A DNA stretch of 37,746 nt from Acidobacteriota bacterium (lineage in GTDB: Bacteria; Acidobacteriota; Terriglobia; UBA7540). The translations under genes and the position numbers were made by a program. Shown here one piece after another: positions 1 to 8,327 of the stretch (within the stretch, counting starts at the first letter, position 1; every line of letters starts with the position of its first letter). The DNA is taken from assembly GCA_902812415.1 (NCBI GenBank), contig CADDZJ010000037.1:1-37746 (forward strand), read 5' to 3'. Below the pieces are notes generated by a model. That model made no database searches and was not told the origin of the DNA. It saw only the letters and a list, made by a program, of their open reading frames with translations.

Positions 1-1750
1 GCGAGTTGGGCGTATCCTGTTCGCTGATGGTGCGTCCGCGCAGCAAATGCGTGCCGATGGTTTCAAAATAATGCGGCCCTACGCAGACGAACGAAGCGCC
101 GTCCCGCTCGTCCGGCGAACGGCCTTCAATATGGAAGTTGAAGCCCCAATTAGCGCCCCGCATCGGGCTGTAAGTTGAATAGCTGGCGCTGAGCACGCCC
201 GGAATTTGCGGCAGGCGCTGTTCAAGCTGCTGGTAAAGGCCATAAAGCTGATCGGGTTTATATCCGGCAAGGGCGGGATTCACCCGCACAATCAGGCGGT
301 TTTGAGGCGTAAAGCCAAAGTTCTGATTCTCGACGTTGCGCAGGCTTTCGGTTAACAGGCCCGCGCCAATCAGGAGCACTGCCGAGAGCGCGACCTGAAC
401 CACGACGAGGGATTTTTGTGGCGATGAGGAACGGTCATGTGTGGAGCGCCCCGCGCCGCGCAAGGCGTCGGCAGGGTCAGCGCGCGAAGCCACCCATGCG
501 GGCGCGGCGCCGAAAATGACGCCTGTCGCGAGTGAAAGCAGGAAGGCGAAGCCCAGCACCGCAAGCGACGGCGTGGGATGGATGGGAATGTCGTGCGCGC
601 CTCGGAAGGCGATCAGCAGTATGGCGCGAGCGCCAGCAAAGGCTACAAAAAGTCCAGCCACTCCGCCCACGACCGCAAACAGAACGCTTTCAGTCAGAAT
701 CTGGCGGATCAGCGTTCTTCGAGGCGCGCCCAGCGCCACGCGAATGGCGGTTTCTCCGCGCGTCGCGGCGCCCCGAGCGAGAAACAGGTTTGCAATATTG
801 GCGCAGGCAATCAGCAGCACCAGTCCGGCGATAATCATCAGCAGGCGAAGGCCCGACTTCGTTTGATCCTGCATCTGGGTCACGCCAGCCCCGCCGGGGG
901 CAATCGTGATGTGCTGCTTCTTGATCTGCGAACGGTCGTAGGCGGTGAGGTCCGGTCGCGCGCTGAGCCATCGCTGAAGCTCAACGGTAGCTTCCGATTG
1001 AATGTTGGCGGCGCTTGCGCCGGGCTTCAACCGTCCGATCACGTGAAGCCAATGCAGGCCGGGATTGCTCAGGATCGAATTCGGTCCCTGGAGCATGGGT
1101 TCTGTCGCAAGCGGCAGCCAGAAATCCGGCGGGTCGGCGCGCAGTGTGTCTCCGAAAAAGCCGGGCGGCGCGATGCCGACGACGATGTAAGGCATGGTGT
1201 TGATGGTAAAAGTCGAGCCGATCACCCTGGGATCAAGGCCAAAATGCGTTTGCCAGGTGCGATAGCTCATCACGGCTACGGGCGGGGCGTTGGGTGTGTC
1301 ATCCATGGGCGTGATAACTCTTCCGGCAAATGCGCCGACGCCGAACATGGAGAAGTAATTGCCTGAGACGAACTCTTCGCTGTAGGCCTGCGCCGGCCCG
1401 GTCGACCCGCTGCGGCGCACGCTCACGTTTTGCGGAGCCGCCTGGAAGGCGGCCATCTGACTGAACTGAGGTGTGTGGTCGCGGAGTTGTTTGTAAAGAT
1501 CGTAGGAATAAATATCCCAATTATCCTGCATCCCACCCAGCACGCAGCAGTTGTCGGCGTTCCCGACACGATAGAGCTGGCCGGGGTCGGTTACAGGCAG
1601 GCTCTTAAGCAGCACCGCATCGACCAGTGTGAAGATTGCGGTGTTCGCCCCGATTCCCAGGGCGAGCGTAATGATCGACACCAGCGCGAATCCGGGCGAA
1701 CGGCGCATGCGGCGGAATGCATAGCGAAGATCCTGCATCAGCGTGGACAT
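1..1750 (-). CDS. ADOP/MacB-type ABC transporter permease, 3'-truncated by window edge
   Basis: The frame opens at ATG 1750 and stays open for 583 codons until the window edge, so the C-terminus is missing. The N-terminus MSTLMQDLRYAFRRM, followed by RSPGFALVSIITLALGIGAN (first membrane helix, about residues 20-40), is the signature start of acidobacterial orphan permeases in the MacB_PCD/FtsX family. A periplasmic MacB-core region follows. A second hydrophobic block with LLIACANIANLFLARGA lies near residue 300, then RVALGAPRRTLIRQ and further helices, before a second periplasmic domain begins. Such proteins carry a duplicated permease unit of about 800 residues and usually lack an adjacent ATPase. 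They are thought to export or extrude unknown substrates across the inner membrane. The family call is firm; the substrate is unknown. Confidence 0.9.
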   Translation of the reverse strand, partial: MSTLMQDLRYAFRRMRRSPGFALVSIITLALGIGANTAIFTLVDAVLLKSLPVTDPGQLYRVGNADNCCVLGGMQDNWDIYSYDLYKQLRDHTPQFSQMAAFQAAPQNVSVRRSGSTGPAQAYSEEFVSGNYFSMFGVGAFAGRVITPMDDTPNAPPVAVMSYRTWQTHFGLDPRVIGSTFTINTMPYIVVGIAPPGFFGDTLRADPPDFWLPLATEPMLQGPNSILSNPGLHWLHVIGRLKPGASAANIQSEATVELQRWLSARPDLTAYDRSQIKKQHITIAPGGAGVTQMQDQTKSGLRLLMIIAGLVLLIACANIANLFLARGAATRGETAIRVALGAPRRTLIRQILTESVLFAVVGGVAGLFVAFAGARAILLIAFRGAHDIPIHPTPSLAVLGFAFLLSLATGVIFGAAPAWVASRADPADALRGAGRSTHDRSSSPQKSLVVVQVALSAVLLIGAGLLTESLRNVENQNFGFTPQNRLIVRVNPALAGYKPDQLYGLYQQLEQRLPQIPGVLSASYSTYSPMRGANWGFNFHIEGRSPDERDGASFVCVGPHYFETIGTHLLRGRTISEQDTPNS

Positions 1751-1911
1751 GTGAACGTCTCCTGGCTGTTACTACGACAACCGCACCCCCGTAGTTCCAT
1801 TAAGACGCCTGAAAATCAAATCCGTTATCATCCACGCTGTCAGTCTTGGCCTGCCTTGATAGAACAAGGCCGCCCGGACGGTGACGCTAGTCGCATGTCA
1901 TATAAATACCT

Positions 1912-1945
1912 GGACTGAACCCATGGGCGGGACGCCCGTGCTACG
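1912..1945. repeat. Short intergenic palindrome (GGGCG-GGA-CGCCC)
   Basis: Upstream of the permease start is a small hairpin with arms GGGCG and CGCCC. It abuts the 65-bp repeat that follows. It looks like one of the REP-type palindromes common in acidobacterial intergenic DNA. No function is claimed. Confidence 0.4.
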
Positions 1946-2010
1946 GTTGTAACATGGTCATCCTGGCCATGACCACACATTGTCCAGAAACGCTAATGAC
2001 GCATGACTGG
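1946..2010 (+). repeat. 65-bp dispersed repeat, copy A
   Basis: This stretch contains CATGGTCATCCTGGCCATGA and later GAAACGC and GCGCATG-like words. It matches the reverse complement of 4659-4725 over its whole length, with roughly four-fifths identity by eye. The two copies are inverted and bracket the spy-like gene and selD. No open frame is shared, so it is noncoding repeat DNA. Confidence 0.6.
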
Positions 2011-2079
2011 ATTGTAAAGGCGGACGGCATCATCCCAGCGAGCCAAGGCGCATGCCATGTCTCCCCAACGCCCATTTCG

Positions 2080-2670
2080 TGTCATCGAATGGCGAACAAT
2101 TTCCCCATTTTTCAGTTAAGTCCATTCTTTGCTGTTCGTTAGTATGGAACGAACAAATTAAATTCATAAGTCATTTGGAATCTTTGAGATACATGGGATT
2201 TTGGAAATTGTTGGTAAACACCGAGTGAATAACAAGCCAATAACCTCCCTGCTTTCAATAAAATAGCTTCTTTTTTGCGCTCATCAGACCTAAACATTCT
2301 TTTTTTTCCGCAGCGCACCAGCAGATGAGAACCGCGGCTGTCATCAGGGCGGATTTTGACTCTGCCGGGAGTGCACTCATCCGCCCATTGACTGTTCTCA
2401 CCTTTCCCTACAGGGATGCTGGTGAGGGGAACTCGTCGGCAGATTGCCCGCGTATCGGTTTCCAATTTCATTCCGGCCTCTGGCTGCCCTTCTTCCTGGC
2501 CACCGTCGCGGGGTCTCGTGAAAGGGTTGCGTTGGAGAGTGTTTTCAAGCATTAGCCTATCATAATAGCCTAACCTCGTCAAGCCCGAACACCCCACGGA
2601 TCGGCCGGTTGCCGCATCGGGAAGGAAAAACTACAGCCTCGCGCCAAAACGCCAAGAAGAATTCATGAAT
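2080..2670. repeat. About 0.55-kb dispersed repeat, copy A
   Basis: This fills most of the gap between the permease and the spy-like gene. It is homologous to 26977-27529 in the same orientation. Closest identity lies in the first 230 bp (shared words include GAACAATTTCCCCATTTTTC, TTTTGGAAATTGTTGGTAAA and CTAAACATTCT), with a weaker middle. A distinctive end has paired AGCCTA/TAGGCTA words (2553-2573) and a shared tail. A minus-strand frame is open through much of it, but the other copy has a stop in the same frame. Both copies precede or follow gene-free DNA. I do not recognise the family; a decayed small mobile element or noncoding repeat are both possible. Confidence 0.6.
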
Positions 2671-2740
2671 AGGTGGCTGAAAAACCCTGAGGGCCTGTCA
2701 TTCTGAGAAGCCGAAGGCGACGAAAAGTCCCGGTATTTGT
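2671..2740. repeat. REP-like repeat, copy A (GTCATTCTGAG family)
   Basis: The words CTGTCATTCTGAG, GAAGGCGACGAA and TCCCGGTATT match 23747-23815 in the same order and orientation. This copy lacks the inverted second arm present in the other, so it is a half-element. It sits upstream of the spy-like gene. Confidence 0.55.
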
Positions 2741-2886
2741 TTAAGTCTAAAAATGCAGACGATCGTAAATAATCTCGGACCGGATGAAACGGCGTCTTGA
2801 GCCGGCGCGTATATCACTTTGGAAGGCCCGTGAACGGAGCAAAGTAAGGATCGTTCACAATGAAGACAAGTTAAGGAGTAAAAGCT

Positions 2887-3432
2887 ATGGAAATCAGAGC
2901 AATAAAGACGCGGTCGATGATGACTGAAAGCCAAATCGAGGCCTGGAGGTGGCGAAGGCGGATGGAAAGTCGAAGAGCACAGTTTTTTTCTGCGGGGGTA
3001 TTTCTGCTCGCGGCAATGGCGCTCATTTTTCTTTCCATCACTCCAGCCTTTCCGGCACAGCAGGATCAGCCTGCCAGCCAGCAGGGAAATGCGCCTCAAG
3101 AGGGGATGCATCGGCGGCGCGGCAATGAACTGGATTGGCTGAGCCACACGTTGAACCTGACCGACCAGCAGAAGTCGCAAATTAAGCCGATTCTCGAAGA
3201 TCAACGCAAGCAGATGATGTCTTTGCGGCAGGACACCTCGCTTTCACCGCAGGAAAAGCGCGCAAAGTTCATGGAAATCAGAAGCAAGACCCTCGATAAG
3301 ATCCGGCCCATTCTGACCGAGGAACAGCGAGCCACGCTGGAGCAGATGCAAAAGCGGCGTGAGGAGCGAATGAAGGCCTGGAGAGAAAGACGCCAGGGGA
3401 GTCAGGGATCGTCGGCTCCGCAAAGCCAGTGA
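2887..3432 (+). CDS. Spy/CpxP-like periplasmic LTXXQ-motif protein
   Basis: The 181-residue product has a basic N-terminal stretch, a hydrophobic segment at about residues 35-53 (LLAAMALIFLSITPAFPA) resembling a signal peptide or anchor, and then a helical, charged domain. That domain carries two LTxxQ-type motifs, LTDQQKSQIKPIL and LTEEQRATLEQM, typical of the Spy/CpxP/LTXXQ family of periplasmic chaperones and stress sensors. The tail is rich in Arg, Glu and Met. The chosen ATG has a good ribosome site (AGGAG at 2874-2878, 8 bases upstream). An internal ATG at 2962 would give a more normal signal peptide. It stands alone between repeats and the convergent selD. The exact role is unknown; binding of metals or unfolded proteins is family-level inference. 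Confidence 0.75.
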   Translation: MEIRAIKTRSMMTESQIEAWRWRRRMESRRAQFFSAGVFLLAAMALIFLSITPAFPAQQDQPASQQGNAPQEGMHRRRGNELDWLSHTLNLTDQQKSQIKPILEDQRKQMMSLRQDTSLSPQEKRAKFMEIRSKTLDKIRPILTEEQRATLEQMQKRREERMKAWRERRQGSQGSSAPQSQ

Positions 3433-3543
3433 GGTTCGTCGCGGATCGCAGCACAGGTAGTCACCGCGAGTGTTTTTTCCTGACCCCGGCTCGTCATCGC
3501 ACGAAGAACCCACGATCAATCACAAGCCGATGGACTGGGGCTA

Positions 3544-3566
3544 CCCCCCTTACGATGAGAGGGGGG
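3544..3566. terminator. Hairpin between convergent genes, possible bidirectional terminator
   Basis: Arms CCCCCCT and AGGGGGG form a 7-bp stem with a 9-base loop between the stops of the plus-strand spy-like gene and the minus-strand selD. The flanking T-tract is weak on both sides, so termination is a reasonable guess rather than certain. Confidence 0.5.
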
Positions 3567-3585
3567 CGTTTCGGTAAATGTTCTG

Positions 3586-4641
3586 TCAATGAACGGAAAT
3601 CAAGGGCTTGGTCTTTTCAATCGCCGTTCCAATTTCGCGCGCTGGGATGCGGCGATCCTGGAGATCAACCAGTAACCGAGCGGCGTCGGAGGGAGAGCAG
3701 GAAAGAAGCAAGCCCCCCGAAGTCTGGGGATCATAGAGGAGGTTCCGGACAGGCTCGGGGATGCCGTCTGAAAACTCGACGCATCCGGAGACGAACTCGA
3801 TGTTGCGCTTGAGCCCGCCGGGCAAGTGTCCTTCGCGGGCGGCATCGAGCGCGCCGGGCAGGAACTCAACTTGTGAGGAATCGATGACGAGGCTCACTCC
3901 GCTGCCGGCCGCCATCTCGCGGGCATGTCCGAGCAACCCGAATCCGGTAATATCCGTCGCAGCGTGTACCTCGTACTTTAGCGCCAGCTCACTGGCCTCG
4001 TGATTCAGCGCGCACATCGATTCGACGGCCGCGCGGACGGATTCCTCGCTTGCGCGGCTTTTTTTGAGGGCGGTTCCAATCACGCCGGTGCCGAGGCGCT
4101 TCGTCAAGAGCAGCCGGTCGCCGGGGCGCGCGCTGGAGTTTGCGAGGATGCGATGGGGATTGATCAGGCCGGTTACCGCGTAGCCGAACTTGATTTCTTC
4201 GTCGCCAATGCTGTGACCCCCGATCACGGTGCAACCAGCCTCCTGCATCTTGGAGAGGCCTCCCCGAAGAATATTTTCCAGGATTTCAAGGCTTGCACCG
4301 GCGTTAGGGAAGCCAACAATCGAAAGCGCCGTCAAAGGGCGTCCGCCCATGGCGTAGATGTCGCTCAGCGAATTGGCGGCTGCGATCTGGCCGAAGGTAA
4401 ACGGGTCATCGACGATAGGAGTAAAGAAATCAACCGTCTGGACAAGCGCAAGATCGGGCTGTCCGGGCAGACGATACACTCCGGCGTCGTCGGCGGTATC
4501 AAAGCCAACAACGACATTGGGATCCATCTGCCGGGGCAAGCGCGATAGAACAGAGTCCAAAATACCTGGACTCAATTTGGCCGCTCAACCCGCAGCTTTC
4601 ACCATGCCCGTAAGCCGTGTGCGTTCATCCATAGAATTCAT
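3586..4641 (-). CDS. selD: Selenide, water dikinase SelD, itself a predicted selenoprotein (UGA-encoded Sec19)
   Basis: SelD makes selenophosphate from selenide and ATP for Sec-tRNA synthesis and tRNA selenouridine. A TTG-started frame of 329 residues begins just after the catalytic loop. Reading upstream through an in-frame TGA (4587-4585) restores the missing N-terminus: LTGMVKAAG, then U, then AAKLSPGILDSVL. This matches the family pattern G-C/U-x-x-K, with Lys22 as the conserved catalytic lysine. Starting from ATG 4641 gives 351 residues, the normal SelD length (E. coli 347, Cys17); ATG 4632 is an alternative start. Further hallmarks are the DFFTPIVDDP, ANSLSDIYAMGG, GGHSI and TDITGFGLLGH blocks, and PQTSGGLL near the C-terminus. 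No strong Shine-Dalgarno is visible. Standard annotation would truncate it or call it a pseudogene. Sec decoding needs selA/selB/selC elsewhere in the genome. Confidence 0.93.
4553..4573 (-). promoter_or_regulatory. Bacterial SECIS-like hairpin in the selD mRNA
   Basis: On the minus strand, arms GAGTCCA (4573-4567) and TGGACTC (4559-4553) form a perfect 7-bp stem with the 7-base loop GGTATTT. The loop begins 18 bases after the TGA and opens with GG, matching the known bacterial SECIS rules (loop G at position 1 or 2, 16-37 bases from UGA). Below a T-T mismatch the stem can extend by three more weak pairs. SelB would bind this hairpin to insert Sec. Confidence 0.85.
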
Positions 4642-4658
4642 TATAGGCCGAGTCGGAG

Positions 4659-4725
4659 CCGGCCATGCGCTACTCGCGTTTCCGGAGAATGCATGGTCAT
4701 GGCCAGGATGGCCATGCTACAGTTC
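4659..4725 (-). repeat. 65-bp dispersed repeat, copy B (inverted)
   Basis: This lies exactly between the stop of the metallopeptidase gene and the start region of selD, so it is probably transcribed in the selD leader. It matches 1946-2010 in reverse complement. Confidence 0.6.
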
Positions 4726-6426
4726 TCACTCCACCCGCACTTTGAAAGAGAAGATCGGATCGATATCCACGGGCACGTCGCTTGCGGCCTTGAGCGCCGT
4801 CGCGAGCTCAGGCGGCATGGCATCGTAGCGTTTGAACCAGGATTCCGCTCGCGCGCGGTCGCCGGTGGCTTCGATTTCAAGCAGAATGCGGGCTAGGCTG
4901 GCAAAGGCTTCAGGCATCCGCGAATAATCCACGCGGTAACGGCCCGAGCTTCGGTCACGGCGGATCGCATTCTGCCCGGAAAGATAGTTGAATTCCATCA
5001 TCTCCGCCTGCCCGTGCGCCTCCGCAGTCCCATAGCGAATCGTGCGAAAGAGGCCCGCAACGTAGGAAGCGTAATAGCCGTCAAGGTCGCTTTGGGGAAG
5101 CGCGCCGTGATCGGTGAGCCATTTCAGTCCGTACATTCCCACGACGTCCGCCTTGGCTTCTTCGAGTCCTGAGAAGATCGGCCCAATGGCCTCACGAATA
5201 TCCATCTGTCGTCCGTTGCGATGAGCGTAATTCGGGCCGAGGCCGTGAGAAATCTCATGCAGGATCGTGAAAGTGAGGTAGCCTTCGCCCGACGCCTTGG
5301 AAGCCTGATCCGGCTGCATCAGGCGCCTGGCGAGCGGCAGGATCACATAATTCACGCGCGCATCCATAAAGTTCTTGAAGAAAATTTTCTTCGTGCCTCG
5401 TTCGACGTGAATGCGCGGATCGTTGGGCAAATTATCCGCCACAGCCTGATAGCCGTGCCGCAGGTCGCCGGCGCGGAAGGGGCTATCCACTACTTCCATC
5501 GGATTCAGATGGCCGCGCTTGGAAGGCCGGTATTCGGGCGGAACCGGCAGGGCGTTTTGGATTTCCGGCACGTATTTCTGGTAGAGCGCGAGCTTCCTGC
5601 TTTCAGCCTCATTGCGAATCAGCACCGCGGCGCCGTAGGACGTCTTCACGCCCAGAACGTCATCAAGATAGGTTTCATAGGGGGCGAAAATTACGTCGAA
5701 TTTGGGGTTCTTTAAATCAAGCCAGGCGAGGTCGCTGGGGAAATAGTTGTCGTTCAAAAGCGCTTCGGCGCGCAGGCGAAGGAATTTGGCAAAAGCGGGG
5801 TCTTCGCTGTGGGCCGCTGCTTTCCGCAAGTTCTGAGCCGCGCGCTCGAGAAAGGGCCTGTAGGCTTCGGTGTAAGGAATTGCCACGAGCTTGTCATCGC
5901 GGCGCCGCACGATGGTATAAGGGCTGTAGATGGCGGCCTTCTGCTCGGGATGCTCGCGGACGTATTGCTCAACCTCCTGGCGCGTCAGACCCTTGGGATA
6001 GAGTCCGCAGTCCGGCGAATAAGGTTCATCGCCGACAAAAGGCGCGTTGTCGTCGATCAGGTCAAATCGCCCGCCGTTGATCACCAGCATCCGCCGGATT
6101 TTATCCGCGAGCGGATTGGCATTTCCTTCAAGCTTTTTATAAAGCTCCAGCCCTTCAGGATCGCTCTGTCGCCAGTAGATGTCGTCCAGTTGCTGTGAGG
6201 CTTCGACCAGCTTTTCCACCAATTGGCGCTCGCGTGAAGTGAAACGCGAGGCGTCGAAGGGCATTTTGACAGGACGCCACTTGGCTAACCGAGCATCAAG
6301 GTCCGGGGCCACCGGCGGAAGTTTTTGAGAAGTCATCGATTTGGATTGAGGCCTCAGGCCGCTCAGGGTCGAAGTTGCCAATAACAATGCCGCCATGGAG
6401 TTACGCCATAAAACACAGTGATTCAT
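4726..6426 (-). CDS. M49-like (dipeptidyl-peptidase III type) zinc metallopeptidase
   Basis: The product has 566 residues. A short hydrophobic N-terminal stretch (MAALLLATSTLSGL, about residues 11-24) suggests export or a lipoprotein-like leader. The zinc site is visible as HEISH (His390, Glu391, His394), followed about 30 residues later by EEAKAD (Glu422-Asp427). That second motif fits the EExxAD ligand signature of the M49 dipeptidyl-peptidase III superfamily, although the first is HExxH-like rather than the classic HExxGH. Bacterial relatives are often described as DPP III family proteins or zinc-dependent hydrolases of unclear substrate. It is encoded upstream of selD on the same strand and downstream of larB, with short gaps, so co-transcription is possible. 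Peptidase activity is inferred from the motifs only. Confidence 0.7.
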   Translation of the reverse strand: MNHCVLWRNSMAALLLATSTLSGLRPQSKSMTSQKLPPVAPDLDARLAKWRPVKMPFDASRFTSRERQLVEKLVEASQQLDDIYWRQSDPEGLELYKKLEGNANPLADKIRRMLVINGGRFDLIDDNAPFVGDEPYSPDCGLYPKGLTRQEVEQYVREHPEQKAAIYSPYTIVRRRDDKLVAIPYTEAYRPFLERAAQNLRKAAAHSEDPAFAKFLRLRAEALLNDNYFPSDLAWLDLKNPKFDVIFAPYETYLDDVLGVKTSYGAAVLIRNEAESRKLALYQKYVPEIQNALPVPPEYRPSKRGHLNPMEVVDSPFRAGDLRHGYQAVADNLPNDPRIHVERGTKKIFFKNFMDARVNYVILPLARRLMQPDQASKASGEGYLTFTILHEISHGLGPNYAHRNGRQMDIREAIGPIFSGLEEAKADVVGMYGLKWLTDHGALPQSDLDGYYASYVAGLFRTIRYGTAEAHGQAEMMEFNYLSGQNAIRRDRSSGRYRVDYSRMPEAFASLARILLEIEATGDRARAESWFKRYDAMPPELATALKAASDVPVDIDPIFSFKVRVE

Positions 6427-6474
6427 CGTGTAGAGTATGACTTTTCCTCAGCCTTGCAGGTTGTGGGACGGATG

Positions 6475-7221
6475 CTACAAGCGATTCATGACGCTGGCGA
6501 GATAGCCGGCGCCGAAGCCGTTATCGATATTAACGACGGCGATGTTGGATGCGCAACTGTTGAGCATGCCCAGCAAAGCCGCAAGGCCGCGGAAACTTGC
6601 GCCGTAGCCCACGCTGGTCGGAACCGCGATTACGGGAACGCCGACCAGCCCGGCCACGACGCTGGGCAGGGCGCCTTCCATGCCGGCCACGCAGATAATG
6701 ATCCTTGCCTCGCGCAGCAGGCGGCTCTCCCCGATCAGCCGATGGATGCCGGCTACGCCCACATCGTAGAGGGCTTGCGCGCTATTTCCCATAATTTCCA
6801 AAGTCACCAGGGCTTCTTCGGCCACCGGAATGTCCGTGGTTCCGGCTGAAATCACCAGCACTTTGCCTTTTCCGCGAATCGTGCGATCCAGCCGAATCGC
6901 AATGGCTCCCGAGAGAGGATGGAATTCCGCTTTCGGAGCGAATTTACGAATTCGCGCGAAGAGTTCTTCGTCACCGCGCGTAATCAGAATATTGTGACGG
7001 CGAGGAAGCATTCGGCGCACGACGCCTTCCACTTGTTCGGGCTTCTTGCCGCGGCCAAAAATCACTTCCGGAAATCCCTGCCGCAGCGACCGGTGGTGAT
7101 CGATTTTCGCATAGCCCAGGTCTTCGTAGGGCAGATCACGAAGCTTTTCCACCGCGTCATCCACGCTGAGCGAGCCACGACGCACCTGCTGCAATAGTTT
7201 TTTGATTTGCTCAGAAGTCAC
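6475..7221 (-). CDS. larB: Nickel-pincer cofactor biosynthesis protein LarB (NaAD carboxylase)
   Basis: The 248-residue product has an N-terminal helical part (about 1-60, with [25 protein letters not shown]) and a PurE/AIR-carboxylase-like C-terminal domain. LarB hallmarks are the sequence following DHHR ([16 protein letters not shown]), then [42 protein letters not shown] and [17 protein letters not shown]. LarB carboxylates and hydrolyses nicotinic acid adenine dinucleotide, the first step to the nickel-pincer cofactor of lactate racemase-type enzymes. LarC, LarE and LarA genes are not in this window. It is followed on the same strand by the M49-like gene after about 50 bp. The product call is confident; the cofactor's client enzyme here is unknown. 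Confidence 0.93.
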   Translation of the reverse strand: MTSEQIKKLLQQVRRGSLSVDDAVEKLRDLPYEDLGYAKIDHHRSLRQGFPEVIFGRGKKPEQVEGVVRRMLPRRHNILITRGDEELFARIRKFAPKAEFHPLSGAIAIRLDRTIRGKGKVLVISAGTTDIPVAEEALVTLEIMGNSAQALYDVGVAGIHRLIGESRLLREARIIICVAGMEGALPSVVAGLVGVPVIAVPTSVGYGASFRGLAALLGMLNSCASNIAVVNIDNGFGAGYLASVMNRL

Positions 7222-7389
7222 CTTTTAACCTCGCAAATATTTGAGCGGAGAAGAATGCAACGCCCGAACGAGCTTCCCAGTATATCAGGCCAGGGAAGAT
7301 GTGTCCGAGAGTTTCGGAAATCGATTCCCAACATGCTGTAATGCATTCTGATGACAAGACTTCTTCTCGAAAAGGCGCTCTCCATATCC

Positions 7390-7417
7390 TTGACAAGGCT
7401 CGATGGGAACCTATAAT
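7390..7417 (+). promoter_or_regulatory. Consensus sigma-70 promoter of the L32/fatty-acid operon
   Basis: TTGACA at 7390-7395 and TATAAT at 7412-7417 are separated by 16 bp, with both boxes perfect. Transcription would begin near 7424, leaving a leader of about 20 bases before the DUF177 gene. Confidence 0.85.
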
Positions 7418-7443
7418 CTAGGGTTTCTCGCTCGGGGTGTGCC

Positions 7444-7953
7444 ATGTTGATCACGCGGGACGAGTTAGCTCTCCATCCGATTACGGTTGACGAGACTTAT
7501 CCCGCAGGGGAGATCGACGAACGCGGTGGCCGATTCCACCAGGCTCAGCCGCTCGAAGTTCATGCCCTGGCGGAGCTTTCAGGCCTGGAAATTCGCATAC
7601 AAGGGCGTCTTGAGACGCGGCTGGAAGTGGAGTGTGATCGGTGCATCACGCTGATGGAGTACCCCGTCAAGCGCAATTTTGATTTATATTATCGTCCTGT
7701 TTCAAGCATTGCGCGCGAAGAGGAAATTGAAATTTCCCGGGATGAATTGGATGTTGCATTCTATTCGGGAGAAGGAATTGAGCTGGCCGATCTGGTGCGG
7801 GAGCAAGTGATTCTCTCGCTGCCCATGAAGATCGTCTGCCAGCCGGATTGCCGCGGTCTCTGCCCTATTTGCGGGACCAACCTGAATTGGGAAACTTGCC
7901 AGTGCCAGCGGCTGGAGAATGAGTCGCCCTTTGCTTCGCTTCGCGGCCAGTAA
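7444..7953 (+). CDS. yceD: YceD/DUF177 family metal-binding protein upstream of L32
   Basis: The product has 169 residues. Cysteine pairs are visible in VECDRC (about residues 60-65) and in the C-terminal CQPDCRGLCPICGTNLN with a later CQC, giving the conserved DUF177 CxxxCxGLCPxCG zinc-ribbon-like tail. The family lies next to rpmF in most bacteria and plants and has been linked to 23S rRNA accumulation or ribosome assembly; no enzymatic role is established. It is the first gene behind the consensus promoter, with rpmF starting 67 bp after its stop. The start codon has only a modest GGGGTG ribosome site. Confidence 0.9.
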   Translation: MLITRDELALHPITVDETYPAGEIDERGGRFHQAQPLEVHALAELSGLEIRIQGRLETRLEVECDRCITLMEYPVKRNFDLYYRPVSSIAREEEIEISRDELDVAFYSGEGIELADLVREQVILSLPMKIVCQPDCRGLCPICGTNLNWETCQCQRLENESPFASLRGQ

Positions 7954-8020
7954 GGCCAGAGGTCGGAGTCCAGGCGATGGTTTGCATTTTTAATGAGAAC
8001 ACCCGGAGCTTGTAAAGAAT

Positions 8021-8206
8021 ATGCCCAATCCCAAACGAAGACATTCAAAAGCCCGTCGGAATCGGAGGCGTTCTCACGACCGCTTGGCCCAGCCCGGAAC
8101 TTCAGAATGCCCTCATTGCCATGAGGCGAAGCTTCCGCACCAAGCCTGCCCCCGCTGCGGGTACTACCGCGGAAGAGAAGCCATTCTGGTTGAAGAAAAC
8201 GCCTGA
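8021..8206 (+). CDS. rpmF: 50S ribosomal protein L32
   Basis: The product has 61 residues and begins MPNPKRRHSKARRNRRRSHD, the standard L32 start. It carries four zinc-ligand cysteines in CPHC and CPRC, with the usual GYYRGRE following. Its length is normal for the family. It sits in the conserved yceD-rpmF-plsX order. L32 is a structural protein of the large subunit near the peptidyl-transferase exit region. Confidence 0.97.
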   Translation: MPNPKRRHSKARRNRRRSHDRLAQPGTSECPHCHEAKLPHQACPRCGYYRGREAILVEENA

Positions 8207-8327
8207 TTTGCGCATTGCGCGCCATCAACCGCATGGGGTTGTGTGCATAAAATCGCAAGGCATGAACGGCGCCAGACGCGGTTGGGCTTACTGAAAGAGG
8301 CGGGATTTTCGAGGCCGCGAGGGACGC

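Noticed and set aside
441-1366. Plus-strand open frames across 441-1366
   Set aside because: They are antisense to the clear permease gene and encode Arg/Ala-rich low-complexity peptides typical of shadow frames in GC-rich DNA.
2139-2597. 152-codon minus-strand frame as a gene
   Set aside because: It lies inside the dispersed repeat; the other copy has a stop in the same frame, there is no convincing ribosome site, and the protein has no recognisable features.
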